Notes under the pieces: generated by a model | What the model saw: only the letters and a program-made list of their open reading frames with translations | Database searches by the model: none | Told to the model about the DNA's origin: nothing | Source of the DNA: Verrucomicrobiales bacterium | Lineage (GTDB): Bacteria; Verrucomicrobiota; Verrucomicrobiia; Limisphaerales; J093 | Assembly: GCA_015075445.1 (NCBI GenBank) | Contig: JABTUJ010000004.1 | Span: 186,001-250,000, forward strand | Length of the DNA stretch: 64,000 nucleotides | Direction: 5' to 3' | Shown here: positions 9,095-19,058 of the stretch, in pieces | Layout: each line of letters begins with the position of its first letter | Numbering within the stretch: the first letter of the stretch is position 1 | Made by a program: the position numbers and the translations under genes

Positions 9095-10129
9095 ATGCGT
9101 GTTGTGAAGCAGATCAGGTGGTGGCGGCCGTGGTGGACCGTGGCGTTGGCGTTGGTGGTGGGCGGCCTGGTGGCGCAAGCCCAGCGGATCAAGCTGGCCA
9201 CGCTGGCGCCGACGGGCAGCACGTATCACAAGAGCCTGCTGGCCATGCGCGACGCCTGGCGCAAGGCCTCCAACGGCAAGCTCGATCTCGTGGTGTACGC
9301 CGACGGCAAGCTCGGCGGCGAAAGCGAGACCGTCGGCCTGATGGGCGTCAACTCGATCCAGGCGGCGATGCTCACGGCCATCGGCTTGTCCGAGATCGAG
9401 CGGGATGTCGCCGGGCTGCAGAACATCCCCATGGGCTTCCATGACTTCGTCGAGGTGGATTATGTGGGACAGAAGCTCCAGCCGATGCTCGAGGAGCGGC
9501 TCGCGCGGAAGGGATTCGTGGTGCTGTTCTGGTCCGACGCCGGCTGGGTGCGGTTCTTCAGCAAGAAACCGGTCACGCGTCCCGATGATCTGAAGAAGCT
9601 CAAACTGTTCACCTGGGCAGGCGACCCCGAGATGCTCGACATCTACAAATCCTCCGGTTTCCAGCCGATCCCGCTGGAGACGGCGGACATCCTGCCCAGC
9701 CTCCAGACGGGCTTGATCGAGGCGGCGCCCATGCCGCCGGTGTTCGCGCTTGCCACCCAGGCCGACACACGCGCCCCCCACATGCTCGACCTCAACTGGG
9801 CGCCGCTGGTGGGTGCGTGCATCATCCGAAAGGACGTCTGGGAGAAGCTCCCGGCCGCCCAGCGGACGCCGATGCTCGAGGCCGCCGCCCAGGCGGGTCG
9901 CGAGATCAAGGCCAACAGCCGCAAGGAGGCCGCCGAGGCCGTGGCGGCGATGCAGAAGCGGGGTCTGCAAGTGACGCCGGTCACGCCGGCGCTCGAAGCC
10001 GAGTGGCGGATCGCGGCCGAGGAAGCGTACCCGAAGATCCGCGGCAAGATCGTACCGGCCGAGATTTTCGACGAGGTGTTGCGCCTGTTGAAGGAGTACC
10101 GGGCGACCGCGCCGGCGGCGGGGCAGTGA
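9095..10129 (+). CDS. dctP: TRAP transporter substrate-binding protein, DctP/TatP type
   Basis: The 344-residue protein has a signal peptide (MRVVKQIRWWRPWW, then a hydrophobic core ending AQAQ) and a DctP fold: IKLATLAPTGSTYHKSL at the mature N-terminus and LPSLQTGLIEAA in the typical position. It would deliver a ligand to a DctQM permease in the inner membrane. In classical DctP proteins a conserved arginine follows the LKGLK-like segment and binds carboxylates; here the equivalent stretch reads KKLKLFTWAGDP with no arginine, so the ligand may not be a simple carboxylate. No DctQ or DctM gene follows: the next gene is convergent after 37 bp. Confidence 0.87.
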   Translation: MRVVKQIRWWRPWWTVALALVVGGLVAQAQRIKLATLAPTGSTYHKSLLAMRDAWRKASNGKLDLVVYADGKLGGESETVGLMGVNSIQAAMLTAIGLSEIERDVAGLQNIPMGFHDFVEVDYVGQKLQPMLEERLARKGFVVLFWSDAGWVRFFSKKPVTRPDDLKKLKLFTWAGDPEMLDIYKSSGFQPIPLETADILPSLQTGLIEAAPMPPVFALATQADTRAPHMLDLNWAPLVGACIIRKDVWEKLPAAQRTPMLEAAAQAGREIKANSRKEAAEAVAAMQKRGLQVTPVTPALEAEWRIAAEEAYPKIRGKIVPAEIFDEVLRLLKEYRATAPAAGQ

Positions 10130-10166
10130 GGCACGACGCAAGTAAGGACGGTGAGTTTTCTGCGAC

Positions 10167-13100
10167 CTACGGCAGGAGGGCCACGCGGTAGAATCGCCGT
10201 GCCAGGTCACCGCTCGCGGGATCGGTCAGGGTGGCGCGAAGCCCGGTTGCGGTGACCTGACCCACCGCCTGCCAGGTCGCTTCGGCAAGGTCGGTCTTGG
10301 CCTCCACCCGGTAGGTCCGACCCGCGAGGGTGGTCCACGTGAGTGCGAACTGGCCGGTGGGGTCCACCGCCAGTTCCTCGATGACCGGTGCCGCAGGCGG
10401 GGCACCGGGGTTGGGTGCTCCTGGCGAGGGCGCGGGCAGGATCACGGGGTTGGGGTTGGCGGCGTCGGGATCGGCGTACCCGAAGGCCTGGTCGGCGTTG
10501 AGGCCGGTGTATTCGAGGGAATCGACGACGGCCACTTGGCCGAGTTGGCGGCGGGCGAGCACCACGACCCCGCTGGTGGCCGGCAGCCGGAAGTTGGTGT
10601 GCCATTCGGTGGCATTGGACTCGCCGGGTTCAGCGTCGGCCCAGACCACCTGGTAGGCGCCGGCGGGGAGCGCGGCCCCGGGCGGAAAGGACCAGCGGTC
10701 AAGCTGCGTGAAGCGGTCGGACAGGTACCATCCGTCCAGGGACACGGCGGCCGCACCGGCATTGCGCAGCTCGATCCAGGGATCCCGATCCCCCATCCGG
10801 TCGCGCAGGCCGGTCATGTTGTTCGCAAGCACCTCGTTCAGGCGGACGGCGGGGAACGGCTCGAGCGTGGCGCGCACGGAGTTGGCGTAGCCGGGGGTGC
10901 TGGATTCGCGTTTCACTTCGAGGACATCGACGCTCAGGCCGAACACGATGTCCGAGCTGCCGGGGTTGGTCTGGTGGACGGCGACGGCCAGGACGTTCTC
11001 GCCGGTGACCAGGTTGTCCACGGGGATGACGAACGGCCCCTCGAGGACGGCGTCGGCCACGGTGCGGCTGGCGGGGGTGTCGCGCTCGAGCGCCACGCCG
11101 TCGGGAAGGCCAAGGCGGAAGCCGACTTCGCGCCCGTTCAGGTAGAAGGCGGCGCCGTCGTCGATCACGGCGTGGAGCTGGAGCGAAGCGCCGTCGGGGT
11201 TGCCATCGAACTGGAAACGAGTACGGAAGAGGTAGCTCATCGGCCCGAGGGTGAGCGGGGTGTTCTTGGGCCCGGGCAGGGGGGCGTTTTCGACGTAGAG
11301 CAGGGCGGCGCCGCTGGGCCACTTGGCGTCGTCGTAGGTGACCTCCGTCCAGCCGGGCGCCGGATCACCGGCTTCCTGCCAGTACCGCCAGGTGGCGTCG
11401 AGGGGAAGGACGTTGCGGGGGGCGTTGGTGGTGGTGCCGGTCACGGCCGCCCAGTTGGCGACGCGACGCGTGTCTTGTCGGGCATCAATCAACTGCAACG
11501 AGGGGCCGGTTCCGTTCGCCGCCACCGGCCAGGGAGCGCGCGTGCGGAACGCGACCTGACTGACGATCTCCTCGCCGCCGCCAATCAGGAGGCGTCGCAA
11601 CTCGATCGTCCCGCCGTCCGCGCCGAGCTGGTCGGTGTAGTTGCCGAGAACCGGCGCAGGTGACGTTGGGTAGGCGGCCAGGAACGCGGTGCGGTTGCGG
11701 GCCACGACCAGGAATCCCGCCGGTGCCAGCGTCGTGCCGGTGGGGAAGGTGAAGGCGGTGCCGGTCAGTCGCCAGCCGGCCAGGGACCACGCCGTGTTCG
11801 TGGACGGGTTGTAGAGCTCGACAAACTCCGCGCCTCCCGCGGCGGCGCGATAGTGGATTTCGTTGAGCACGATGCGCGGTTGGGCGATGACGGTCACGCG
11901 GAACGTCCGGGAGGCACTTTTGGGCTCGAGGGCGTCGTCGGTGACGCGCAGCGTGAGCTGGTTCGTGCTTGCGCCGGCGTCGTCGCCGATGCGCCAGGTG
12001 AACACGCCGGTGTCCGGATCCACGCTGGGCCCGGGCGGGGCGGCGCCCTCGAGGCTGAAGGTGAGGCGCTGCGGGGGCAGATCGGTGTCGGTCGCCACGC
12101 TGGTGAAGGTGACGGTGGTTCCCTCGGCCACGGTGAAGTCCGGTACGGCGGCGAGGGCGGGGGCTTCGTTGCGTTCGCTGACCACGATGGAGAAGGTCAG
12201 CGTGCTGGACCGGCCGGTGGCTCCGGCCTCGGTGGCGCGCACGACGACGTTATACGAGTTCGGGCCCTGCGCCTCGGTCGGCGTCCAGGTGATCAACCCC
12301 GTGGCGGGGTTGATCTGCATTCCGCCCGGCCCGGAGAGCAGGACGAAGGTGAGTGTTTGCGGTGGCGTGTCGGGATCACGGGCCACCAGCGCGAGCGAGA
12401 AAGGCGTCAGTTCTTCGACGCTTTGCAGGCTGACGGGCTCGAACACCGGGGGGTTGTCGATTTCATGGACGGTGACGCGGAAGCTGCGGCTGGCGGCGCG
12501 CGGCGGGTTGCCGCTGTCGGTGACGGTCACCGTGAGCACATAGCTGCCCGGGCCCTGGTCCTCGGTGGGGGTCCAGGTGAACTCGCCGGTGGTGTCGGCG
12601 ATGGTGGCGCCGGCGGGGGCTCCCGGTTCGAGTCGGAAGCGCAAGGTTTGCGGCGGCAGATCCGGGTCGGTAGCGACGGCGGAGAACGCCAGGGTGTCGC
12701 CCTCGTCGATGGTGCGGTCGGGGAGGGGGCTGAGGGTGGGCGGTTCGTTCACTTCGCGCACGGTGATGGAGACGCTCTCGGAGTCCGAGCGCGGCGGGAT
12801 GCCGTTGTCGGTGACGCGCACGATGAAGGTGGATTCGCCCGGGCCGTCGGCTTCGGTGGTGGTCCAAGTGAAGGCGCCGGTGACGGGGTGGATTTGGGCG
12901 GCGGCGGGGGCACCGAGGAGGGAGAAGGTCAACTGCTGGCCGGCATCGGGATCGGTGGCGATGGCGGTGAAGGTCACCGTTTGACCTTCATCGACGGTGC
13001 GCGGGCCGATGGGTCCGAGCACGGGCGGTTGGTTCAGCGTCGCGAACACGTTGGCCGCGCCTGGGGTGGGCAGATCGAGGAAGAGGAAGGGCTCGGCGTA

Positions 13101-16100
13101 ACCGTCCGGGAAACGGCCCTGGCTGACGTTCTCCGTCTGGGCGGGAAAGGTGAGGACGTCCACGGGTTGGCCGTCCGGGGTATAGAGGCCGAGGCTCTCG
13201 CCGCCCGCGGCGAGGCGGAAGTTGACGTGCAGTTGGCCGGGCGCGGTCTGGTTCGGCTCTTCGTCGGCCCACACGAGGAGGAAGCCGCCGGCGGGGAGGA
13301 GGGTGCCGTTGGGGATGACGAACTTGGCCGGGTTCGCCAGGTCGTCGGTGAGGGTGTAAGCCGAGAGGTTCACGGCTGCGGGACCGGCGTTGTACAGCTC
13401 GAACCAGTCGTCCGGGTCGCCATCGGCGGGGTCGAGGACGATGCCGCTGTTGCTTGCCATCCACTCATTGACAAACACCGTCACCGGCGGTGCGCCCGGG
13501 TCGTTGGCGGCGCCGGGCGTGGGGAGGTGGAACAGGCGCCGGTCGCGTGCCTGACCGTCGGGGTACGAGCCGATGGAGAGGCCGTCGGGCTGCTCGCGGT
13601 AGCTGAGGTAATCCACGACCGCGGGCGCCCCGGCCTGGAGGCGGACGAGGGCGATTGTGCCGTTCGTTGGCGTTAACCGGAAGCTCGTGTGCAGTTCGCC
13701 CGGGGTGGATTCTCCCGGCTCGCCATCGATCCAGACCAGCCGGAATTCTTTCGGCCCGAGGGTGGTGCCGGCCGGGAAGGCCCAGGCGGTCGGATGCGCG
13801 AGGTCGGCGGTCAGGTAGAGCCCGGAGAGGTCGAGCGCGGTGGTGCCGGCGTTGTACAACTCGACCCAGGGATCGCGGTCGCCTGCCTGATCGCGCGGCC
13901 CGGTGAGGTTCACGGGCTGGACTTCGTTGAGGAACAACGGGGGGAAGGGGGGGAGGGACTGGGCTACGGAATTGGCCCGGCCCGGCGTGGAGCGCACGGT
14001 GTCGGTGACCGCGGCGGCGGCCCAGTTGCCGACGCGCCAGTTGTCGCGCAACGGATCGACGAGCTGGAGGGAGGGTCCCAGCCCATGGGCTTGCGGCGGC
14101 CAGGGCAGGTCGTTCTCGTAGCGCACTTCCGCGATGACCAGGTCTTCCGCCGGAGTGGCGCCAGGGCGGATCAGGCTCAGCCGTTCCCCGTTATTCTGCA
14201 GGGTGCCGGGGAACTCGCCCAACGGCAGGACACTGAAGCCATAGGCGGCCGCGAAGGCGTCGCGGTTCTGGGTGATGACCACGAAGGCGCCGGGGCCGAG
14301 GAGCGTGCCGGGCGGGAAGGTGTATCCGACGCCGTTGAGTCGCCAGTTCGAGAGGTCATAGCTGGTGGTCGTGGGGTTGTGCAGTTCGATGAACTCTGCC
14401 TGGGGCACGAGCGGGTTGTACATGATCTCGTTGATCACGATCTTCCCGACGGGCGGCGGGAGATCCGGCCCGGTGTACTGGATGGTGATAGTGTCGCTCA
14501 TGCCGTCGAGCGGGCGGCCACGTGTGTCGCGCGCGCCGAGCACGAACCGGTTTTCGCGTCCGGCCAGCGGCACGGTCAGGGTCCACTGGGTGGCGCTGGT
14601 CCAGGTGACGGCGACCGGCGCCCCGTTGAGCGTAAGGGTGGCGGCTAGGAGCGGCGCAGCGCCGGTGAGCGACACGAACGCCTGGTCGGTGGCGAAGCCG
14701 TTGCCGTTGTTCGAGGTGATGACGAACTCCGGCGTGTCGAAGGTGGCGATCCGATTGGCGAGGTAGTTGCGCCGCTGAGTGACCCAGTTCTTGATGGGCC
14801 GGGGGTTGGCCACGCTGATCCCGTTGGCGGCGAGCGCGGCGAACCGGCCGTCCACGACCGGGTCAAAACGCGCGCTCTGCAACGGTCCGGCGACGGCTTC
14901 GAGGAAGGCGCGCAGGTAGGCCCGGCGGAACGGTGCGGTGTTCCAGAGCTTCGAGATGACCGGATCGTTCGAGCCGAAGATGTCGGTGGTGGGACCGTCG
15001 CTGCCGGAGCCGAGGACGAAATCGATGTCCCAGGGGATCATCTGGAAGCGGCCGTTGACGGGCTTGTAGATGTAGGCGTTCTTGCCGCGGTTGTAGCCGT
15101 AGGCGTCCCAGTTGCCCACGAGGTGCTGGAGCGCGAAGTTGCGCATCCAGATCTCGACGTCCACGAGGTTTTCAACCTGCGGCACCAGCGTCCCGCCGGC
15201 GGCGTTCACGGCGCGGACGAGGTTGAAGAAGTGGGTGTAGTTGTTGGCGGAATCCACGACGGCGCGCTTGCGCCAGGCCCAGCGGTAGCGGGCCAGCTTG
15301 TACTCGCCCCCGGTGGTCGTGAAGCTCTCGAGCGTGGCGTCCCGGCTGAAGGTGAAGCTCCCGCCGCTGTCGTCGAACTCGAACCAGTCCTCGATCTTGT
15401 AGAGGTCGCCGTCCTGACCGTCTGGCCAGCGGCGATCGGCGTAGAAGCCGTTGGGTTCTTCGGTGTCTTCGTACACCGTCTGTTTCCGGGCGCCGTTCTC
15501 GAAGAAGTAAACGTGCCGGCGATGCAGGGTGGGGATCCCGAGCTGACGTCCGATCCAGAACGCCGCCTGTTCGCGCTGCGCGCTGTCGTCGTTGCCCAGG
15601 TTGCCCACGGTGACGAGCGCCACGTCGCGGGCGCCGAGAAACCGGTCGTCGTCCGGGAACGCAAAGAGGTAATCGGCGCCGACGCTGCCGCCGTGCCACG
15701 GGCTGCCCTTCGCGCGCATGGCGGCGTTGTAGATCACGCGGCCGTCGTTGTAGACGAAGGTGCAGTCGAGGTTGTCATTGGCCAACGACTCGCGGCTGCG
15801 CAGGGTGTTGAAATCCGCCTGCCGTTGCCAGAGCCGGTACACGCCCAGGTTGCCCACCGGTTGGGTCTCGCCCCAGCGCACCAGACACTCACGGGCCGCG
15901 TCCGCCGGAAACCGGCTGGTGGCCGCACCGCTGGCCGGCGCATCCGTGGCTTCGAGGTAGAACGCCACCAACCGTCCCGCCGACTGTGCGGGCAAACGCC
16001 CCGAGTAGACGCCGTCGCCGGCCACTTCATCGCCGCCCGTCCCGTCGTCGCGCATGACCACCAGCGTGGTGCTCGCGTTCGGGTCCAGCCGATGCCGCAA

Positions 16101-19058
16101 GCGGACGGCGGCAATCCCTTGGGGATCGCTCACCCGGGCCGTGACGAGCACCGTCTGGCCGGCACTGGGCAACACCGGTGCATGCGTCACGTCGAAGATC
16201 GCCGGACCGGCGTTGGCCACCGCCCGGCTGTTGCGTGCGCCGGGCGTGCCGAGGTTGGTCGGCAGCGCCATGCGGCCGGCCGCTTCAAGGTAGCTGCCGC
16301 GCGTGCGCAGCAGGAGCTCGGGCCAGCCCTTCACCCAGCGGACCCGGGCGCGCAGCGTCGCAAATGAGTTGGCGGCCAACGAAGGCGTGATGGGGGCGAA
16401 GATGCGGTTGCAGGCCGTGTCGCCGCGACCCGTGGCCCGCACCTGCAAGGCCACCGAACCGCCGGTGCCGGCCCCCGGCTCGAGGGTGCTTCGTCGATGG
16501 TTCCCCTGGATGGTCCACCCGCTCAGGCCGGATTCGAAGCCCGGGTTGGACAAGCGGTTGGCGCCGCCGCTGGGCAACACTTCGACGTCGTCCACCAGGC
16601 ACTCGCCCGGGCCCTGCAACATGAGCTGGAGGCGGTTGGCCGGGCCCCCATCGCCATGATCAAGCCGGCCGGTGAATTCGATCGTGCTCCACGGCGCCTT
16701 GGCACTCTCGTCGGAGTCCGCCCAGTTCGCGGCGCGCCGGTGGTCGCTGTTTGGGTCGATCAACTCGAGGCTGCTCCCCAGCCCGTCGCTCCATTCGCCC
16801 CACCGCCCTCCGGTCCCGTAAGTGACTTCGTCCACGTCGATGTAGATCCGGTTGGTGATCACGAGCCCGAATTCATTGGTGGCCAGGATCGTGTCGGGCT
16901 TGGCGAGGGCCAGGCGTTCGCCGCCATTGGCCAGCGCGCCGTCGAAGTCCCCAAACACCACTGCCGGGCTCACCGCGGGATGGTTGGCCAGGAGCCGTTG
17001 CCGGTCTTTCGCGACCACCCCATAGCCGCCGGCCGGCAGCACGACGTTGGGCGGGAAACGGAAGTCAATGCCATCCGTAAACCGCCACCCGGAGAGATCC
17101 ACCGGCTTGGCGGTACGGTTGTGGACCTCGACAAACTCGTCGCGCGGGTCGCCCGAAATGGGGTTGTACATGATCTCGTTGATCACCACCTCACTCACCC
17201 GGAACGGCTCGTTCTCCGCGCCCGGTGACGGGCTGACCAGCCGGCCGAAGTCCGGCGCCCCGTCCGGGTAGCGACCGCTCGACACGCCGTTTTCCTGGGC
17301 CCCGAAGGCCACCGCGTCCAGCACCCGGGTCCCATCCGGGTCAAACAGGAACAGCGCTTCCCCCGCGGCGCTGAGCCGGAAGCCAAGCTGGTTCTCGTCA
17401 AACGCCACGAAGCCCCGCGGAGTCAGCACCGTGCCCGCCGGGATCCGGAACCGGTTGGTCTTTGGATCGTCGGTGAGCACGCACCCGGCGAGGTCCACCG
17501 CCGCGTTGCTGTGGTTGTACAACTCGACGAAGTCCAGCGCCGGCAAGTCGGTGTGCGCCAGCCACTCGTTCAGCCGCACCGCGGCCCACGGGTTTGCCCA
17601 CACCTGCTCCGCGCGCCCTGGCGAGCCACCGATCGCCTCGCTCGCCGCCCACGCCCGCGGATCGCCCTCGCCGAAGGAAGGACGCGCCAGCACCAGCGAC
17701 GCTCCGCCACCGTCCGCCGCCACGGGCCACGGAGCCCGGCTGCCGTAGTTCACCTCGAGCAGCACCGCTCCTTCCGGGTTGCGCAATCGCACCGTGCCGA
17801 CGTCGTTCGGCAGGTTGTTGGTGTTGGCAAACGGCCCCAGCAACGCTGCCCCACCCGCCAGCCGCGGCAGGCCGTCGACGCCAGGAGTCGTGACCCATCC
17901 CCGGGCCGGATCGCGCGCGATCACCGCCCATCCTCCCGCCGGCAGGGCGAATCCCTCCGGAAACGCATAGTCCACGCTCCCCGAGATCCGGTGACCCGTC
18001 AGGTCCTGGGCAATCAGATCGGCGTTGTACAGCTCGATGAATTCCCCGCCCCGCCCTGCGGCCGGGTGATACATGATCTCGCTGATCACCAGGGGTGTCA
18101 TCCGGCTCGACGGTCCCAACGTTTCCCCGCGGCCCACATACGGAACCACGGTCGCCCCGCTTGCCGGCCCCATATCCCGAAACGCCACCGTCGCCACGTT
18201 CGCGCTGTCCCGACTCGACGCGGCCAGCCCGAGATACACCGTCGCTGGCAGGCTCAACGTCGTACTGCCCAGCTCCGTCCAGGCCGCGCCGTCGTAGCCG
18301 GCATAGGCCGTGAAGCTGTTCCCCGCTCGCCGCAGCCGCAGCCACGTCGCCGGATAATTCGCCGGGAAGTACCCCGCGCGCGTCGCGGCCGCATTCGGCG
18401 TGCTCCGTGTCATCAGGAAACACCCCACCGTCGCGGGGGTCGCCAGGGCCGCCACAAACCGGCTGCCCGGCTCGAGGCTCTCGCGCGCCATCCAGCCCGC
18501 CTTCGCAAACGGATCCGTCGGCGTGAACGCGGCCAGCCGCACCCGCTCGTCGAAGTCGCCCGTGCGCTGTTGCCACGCGAAGAGGAACGCATCCGCGGTC
18601 CCGCCCACATCGCCGCTGCCCGTCGCGTCCACACCCCCCGTCACCGGCGTGGCGGTGCCCGCCAGGGGCGAACTGCCCACGTCGCTGGGGGTGTACTCGA
18701 CGACTGTCAGGCTCGCTTGCGAGTTCGCGGCGATGAGGTTGGCCGCCTGCGCCTGGTCCCGCACGTTGTTCACCGTCAGCGTGTACGTCACGCCCAGGCC
18801 CAAGGTCGACGTCGTCAGCAAGACCGTGTCCGGTCCCGACCCCACCCCCGCCGCGCTCACCGTCGCGCCCTGGTCCAGCCGGTAGTTCGACGCCGTCGTG
18901 GCCGAGGCCGCCGCCACCGCTTCCGAGAAGCGCACCTCAATGCGGTTCACCCCGAGGTTTCGCGCGCCCAGCAGTTGCGGCGGCGTGGTGTCCGGTGTCA
19001 CGGTCAGCACTTCGTCGTTGTTTCTCGTAGCCGAGCCCCTGATCGTTGCTGACGACAC
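10167..19058 (-). CDS. Giant exported CotH / lamin-tail / Ig-like domain protein (5' end frame-broken)
   Basis: An uninterrupted frame of 2,963 residues (GTG at 19058). In order: an Ig-like bacterial domain (about 15-110), a jelly-roll-like segment (140-290), lamin-tail domains near 323, 492 and 623 (signature INEIMYNP and variants), a carbohydrate-binding-like module (about 780-900), a CotH kinase-like region (about 1075-1400, with GNWDAYGYNRGKNAYIY and MIPWDIDFVLG), lamin-tail domains near 1538, 1706 and 1858, four cadherin/Ig-like repeats of about 96 residues (2009-2393), and lamin-tail domains near 2393 and 2735 flanking a galactose-binding-like module. The C-terminus resembles the short beta-rich tail common on verrucomicrobial secreted proteins. 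CotH domains phosphorylate proteins in spore coats and other systems; the target here is unknown. No signal peptide lies in this frame; the true N-terminus is upstream in broken frames. Confidence 0.85.
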   Translation of the reverse strand: MSSATIRGSATRNNDEVLTVTPDTTPPQLLGARNLGVNRIEVRFSEAVAAASATTASNYRLDQGATVSAAGVGSGPDTVLLTTSTLGLGVTYTLTVNNVRDQAQAANLIAANSQASLTVVEYTPSDVGSSPLAGTATPVTGGVDATGSGDVGGTADAFLFAWQQRTGDFDERVRLAAFTPTDPFAKAGWMARESLEPGSRFVAALATPATVGCFLMTRSTPNAAATRAGYFPANYPATWLRLRRAGNSFTAYAGYDGAAWTELGSTTLSLPATVYLGLAASSRDSANVATVAFRDMGPASGATVVPYVGRGETLGPSSRMTPLVISEIMYHPAAGRGGEFIELYNADLIAQDLTGHRISGSVDYAFPEGFALPAGGWAVIARDPARGWVTTPGVDGLPRLAGGAALLGPFANTNNLPNDVGTVRLRNPEGAVLLEVNYGSRAPWPVAADGGGASLVLARPSFGEGDPRAWAASEAIGGSPGRAEQVWANPWAAVRLNEWLAHTDLPALDFVELYNHSNAAVDLAGCVLTDDPKTNRFRIPAGTVLTPRGFVAFDENQLGFRLSAAGEALFLFDPDGTRVLDAVAFGAQENGVSSGRYPDGAPDFGRLVSPSPGAENEPFRVSEVVINEIMYNPISGDPRDEFVEVHNRTAKPVDLSGWRFTDGIDFRFPPNVVLPAGGYGVVAKDRQRLLANHPAVSPAVVFGDFDGALANGGERLALAKPDTILATNEFGLVITNRIYIDVDEVTYGTGGRWGEWSDGLGSSLELIDPNSDHRRAANWADSDESAKAPWSTIEFTGRLDHGDGGPANRLQLMLQGPGECLVDDVEVLPSGGANRLSNPGFESGLSGWTIQGNHRRSTLEPGAGTGGSVALQVRATGRGDTACNRIFAPITPSLAANSFATLRARVRWVKGWPELLLRTRGSYLEAAGRMALPTNLGTPGARNSRAVANAGPAIFDVTHAPVLPSAGQTVLVTARVSDPQGIAAVRLRHRLDPNASTTLVVMRDDGTGGDEVAGDGVYSGRLPAQSAGRLVAFYLEATDAPASGAATSRFPADAARECLVRWGETQPVGNLGVYRLWQRQADFNTLRSRESLANDNLDCTFVYNDGRVIYNAAMRAKGSPWHGGSVGADYLFAFPDDDRFLGARDVALVTVGNLGNDDSAQREQAAFWIGRQLGIPTLHRRHVYFFENGARKQTVYEDTEEPNGFYADRRWPDGQDGDLYKIEDWFEFDDSGGSFTFSRDATLESFTTTGGEYKLARYRWAWRKRAVVDSANNYTHFFNLVRAVNAAGGTLVPQVENLVDVEIWMRNFALQHLVGNWDAYGYNRGKNAYIYKPVNGRFQMIPWDIDFVLGSGSDGPTTDIFGSNDPVISKLWNTAPFRRAYLRAFLEAVAGPLQSARFDPVVDGRFAALAANGISVANPRPIKNWVTQRRNYLANRIATFDTPEFVITSNNGNGFATDQAFVSLTGAAPLLAATLTLNGAPVAVTWTSATQWTLTVPLAGRENRFVLGARDTRGRPLDGMSDTITIQYTGPDLPPPVGKIVINEIMYNPLVPQAEFIELHNPTTTSYDLSNWRLNGVGYTFPPGTLLGPGAFVVITQNRDAFAAAYGFSVLPLGEFPGTLQNNGERLSLIRPGATPAEDLVIAEVRYENDLPWPPQAHGLGPSLQLVDPLRDNWRVGNWAAAAVTDTVRSTPGRANSVAQSLPPFPPLFLNEVQPVNLTGPRDQAGDRDPWVELYNAGTTALDLSGLYLTADLAHPTAWAFPAGTTLGPKEFRLVWIDGEPGESTPGELHTSFRLTPTNGTIALVRLQAGAPAVVDYLSYREQPDGLSIGSYPDGQARDRRLFHLPTPGAANDPGAPPVTVFVNEWMASNSGIVLDPADGDPDDWFELYNAGPAAVNLSAYTLTDDLANPAKFVIPNGTLLPAGGFLLVWADEEPNQTAPGQLHVNFRLAAGGESLGLYTPDGQPVDVLTFPAQTENVSQGRFPDGYAEPFLFLDLPTPGAANVFATLNQPPVLGPIGPRTVDEGQTVTFTAIATDPDAGQQLTFSLLGAPAAAQIHPVTGAFTWTTTEADGPGESTFIVRVTDNGIPPRSDSESVSITVREVNEPPTLSPLPDRTIDEGDTLAFSAVATDPDLPPQTLRFRLEPGAPAGATIADTTGEFTWTPTEDQGPGSYVLTVTVTDSGNPPRAASRSFRVTVHEIDNPPVFEPVSLQSVEELTPFSLALVARDPDTPPQTLTFVLLSGPGGMQINPATGLITWTPTEAQGPNSYNVVVRATEAGATGRSSTLTFSIVVSERNEAPALAAVPDFTVAEGTTVTFTSVATDTDLPPQRLTFSLEGAAPPGPSVDPDTGVFTWRIGDDAGASTNQLTLRVTDDALEPKSASRTFRVTVIAQPRIVLNEIHYRAAAGGAEFVELYNPSTNTAWSLAGWRLTGTAFTFPTGTTLAPAGFLVVARNRTAFLAAYPTSPAPVLGNYTDQLGADGGTIELRRLLIGGGEEIVSQVAFRTRAPWPVAANGTGPSLQLIDARQDTRRVANWAAVTGTTTNAPRNVLPLDATWRYWQEAGDPAPGWTEVTYDDAKWPSGAALLYVENAPLPGPKNTPLTLGPMSYLFRTRFQFDGNPDGASLQLHAVIDDGAAFYLNGREVGFRLGLPDGVALERDTPASRTVADAVLEGPFVIPVDNLVTGENVLAVAVHQTNPGSSDIVFGLSVDVLEVKRESSTPGYANSVRATLEPFPAVRLNEVLANNMTGLRDRMGDRDPWIELRNAGAAAVSLDGWYLSDRFTQLDRWSFPPGAALPAGAYQVVWADAEPGESNATEWHTNFRLPATSGVVVLARRQLGQVAVVDSLEYTGLNADQAFGYADPDAANPNPVILPAPSPGAPNPGAPPAAPVIEELAVDPTGQFALTWTTLAGRTYRVEAKTDLAEATWQAVGQVTATGLRATLTDPASGDLARRFYRVALLP

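Noticed and set aside
7613..10210. Long antisense frame opposite the rhomboid-TatT-DctP genes
   Set aside because: Low-complexity Arg/Pro/His composition and no recognisable motif; a GC-skew shadow of the real genes.
17511..19052. Plus-strand frame within the giant gene
   Set aside because: Composition is dominated by Arg, Pro and His, and it is fully antisense to lamin-tail domains.
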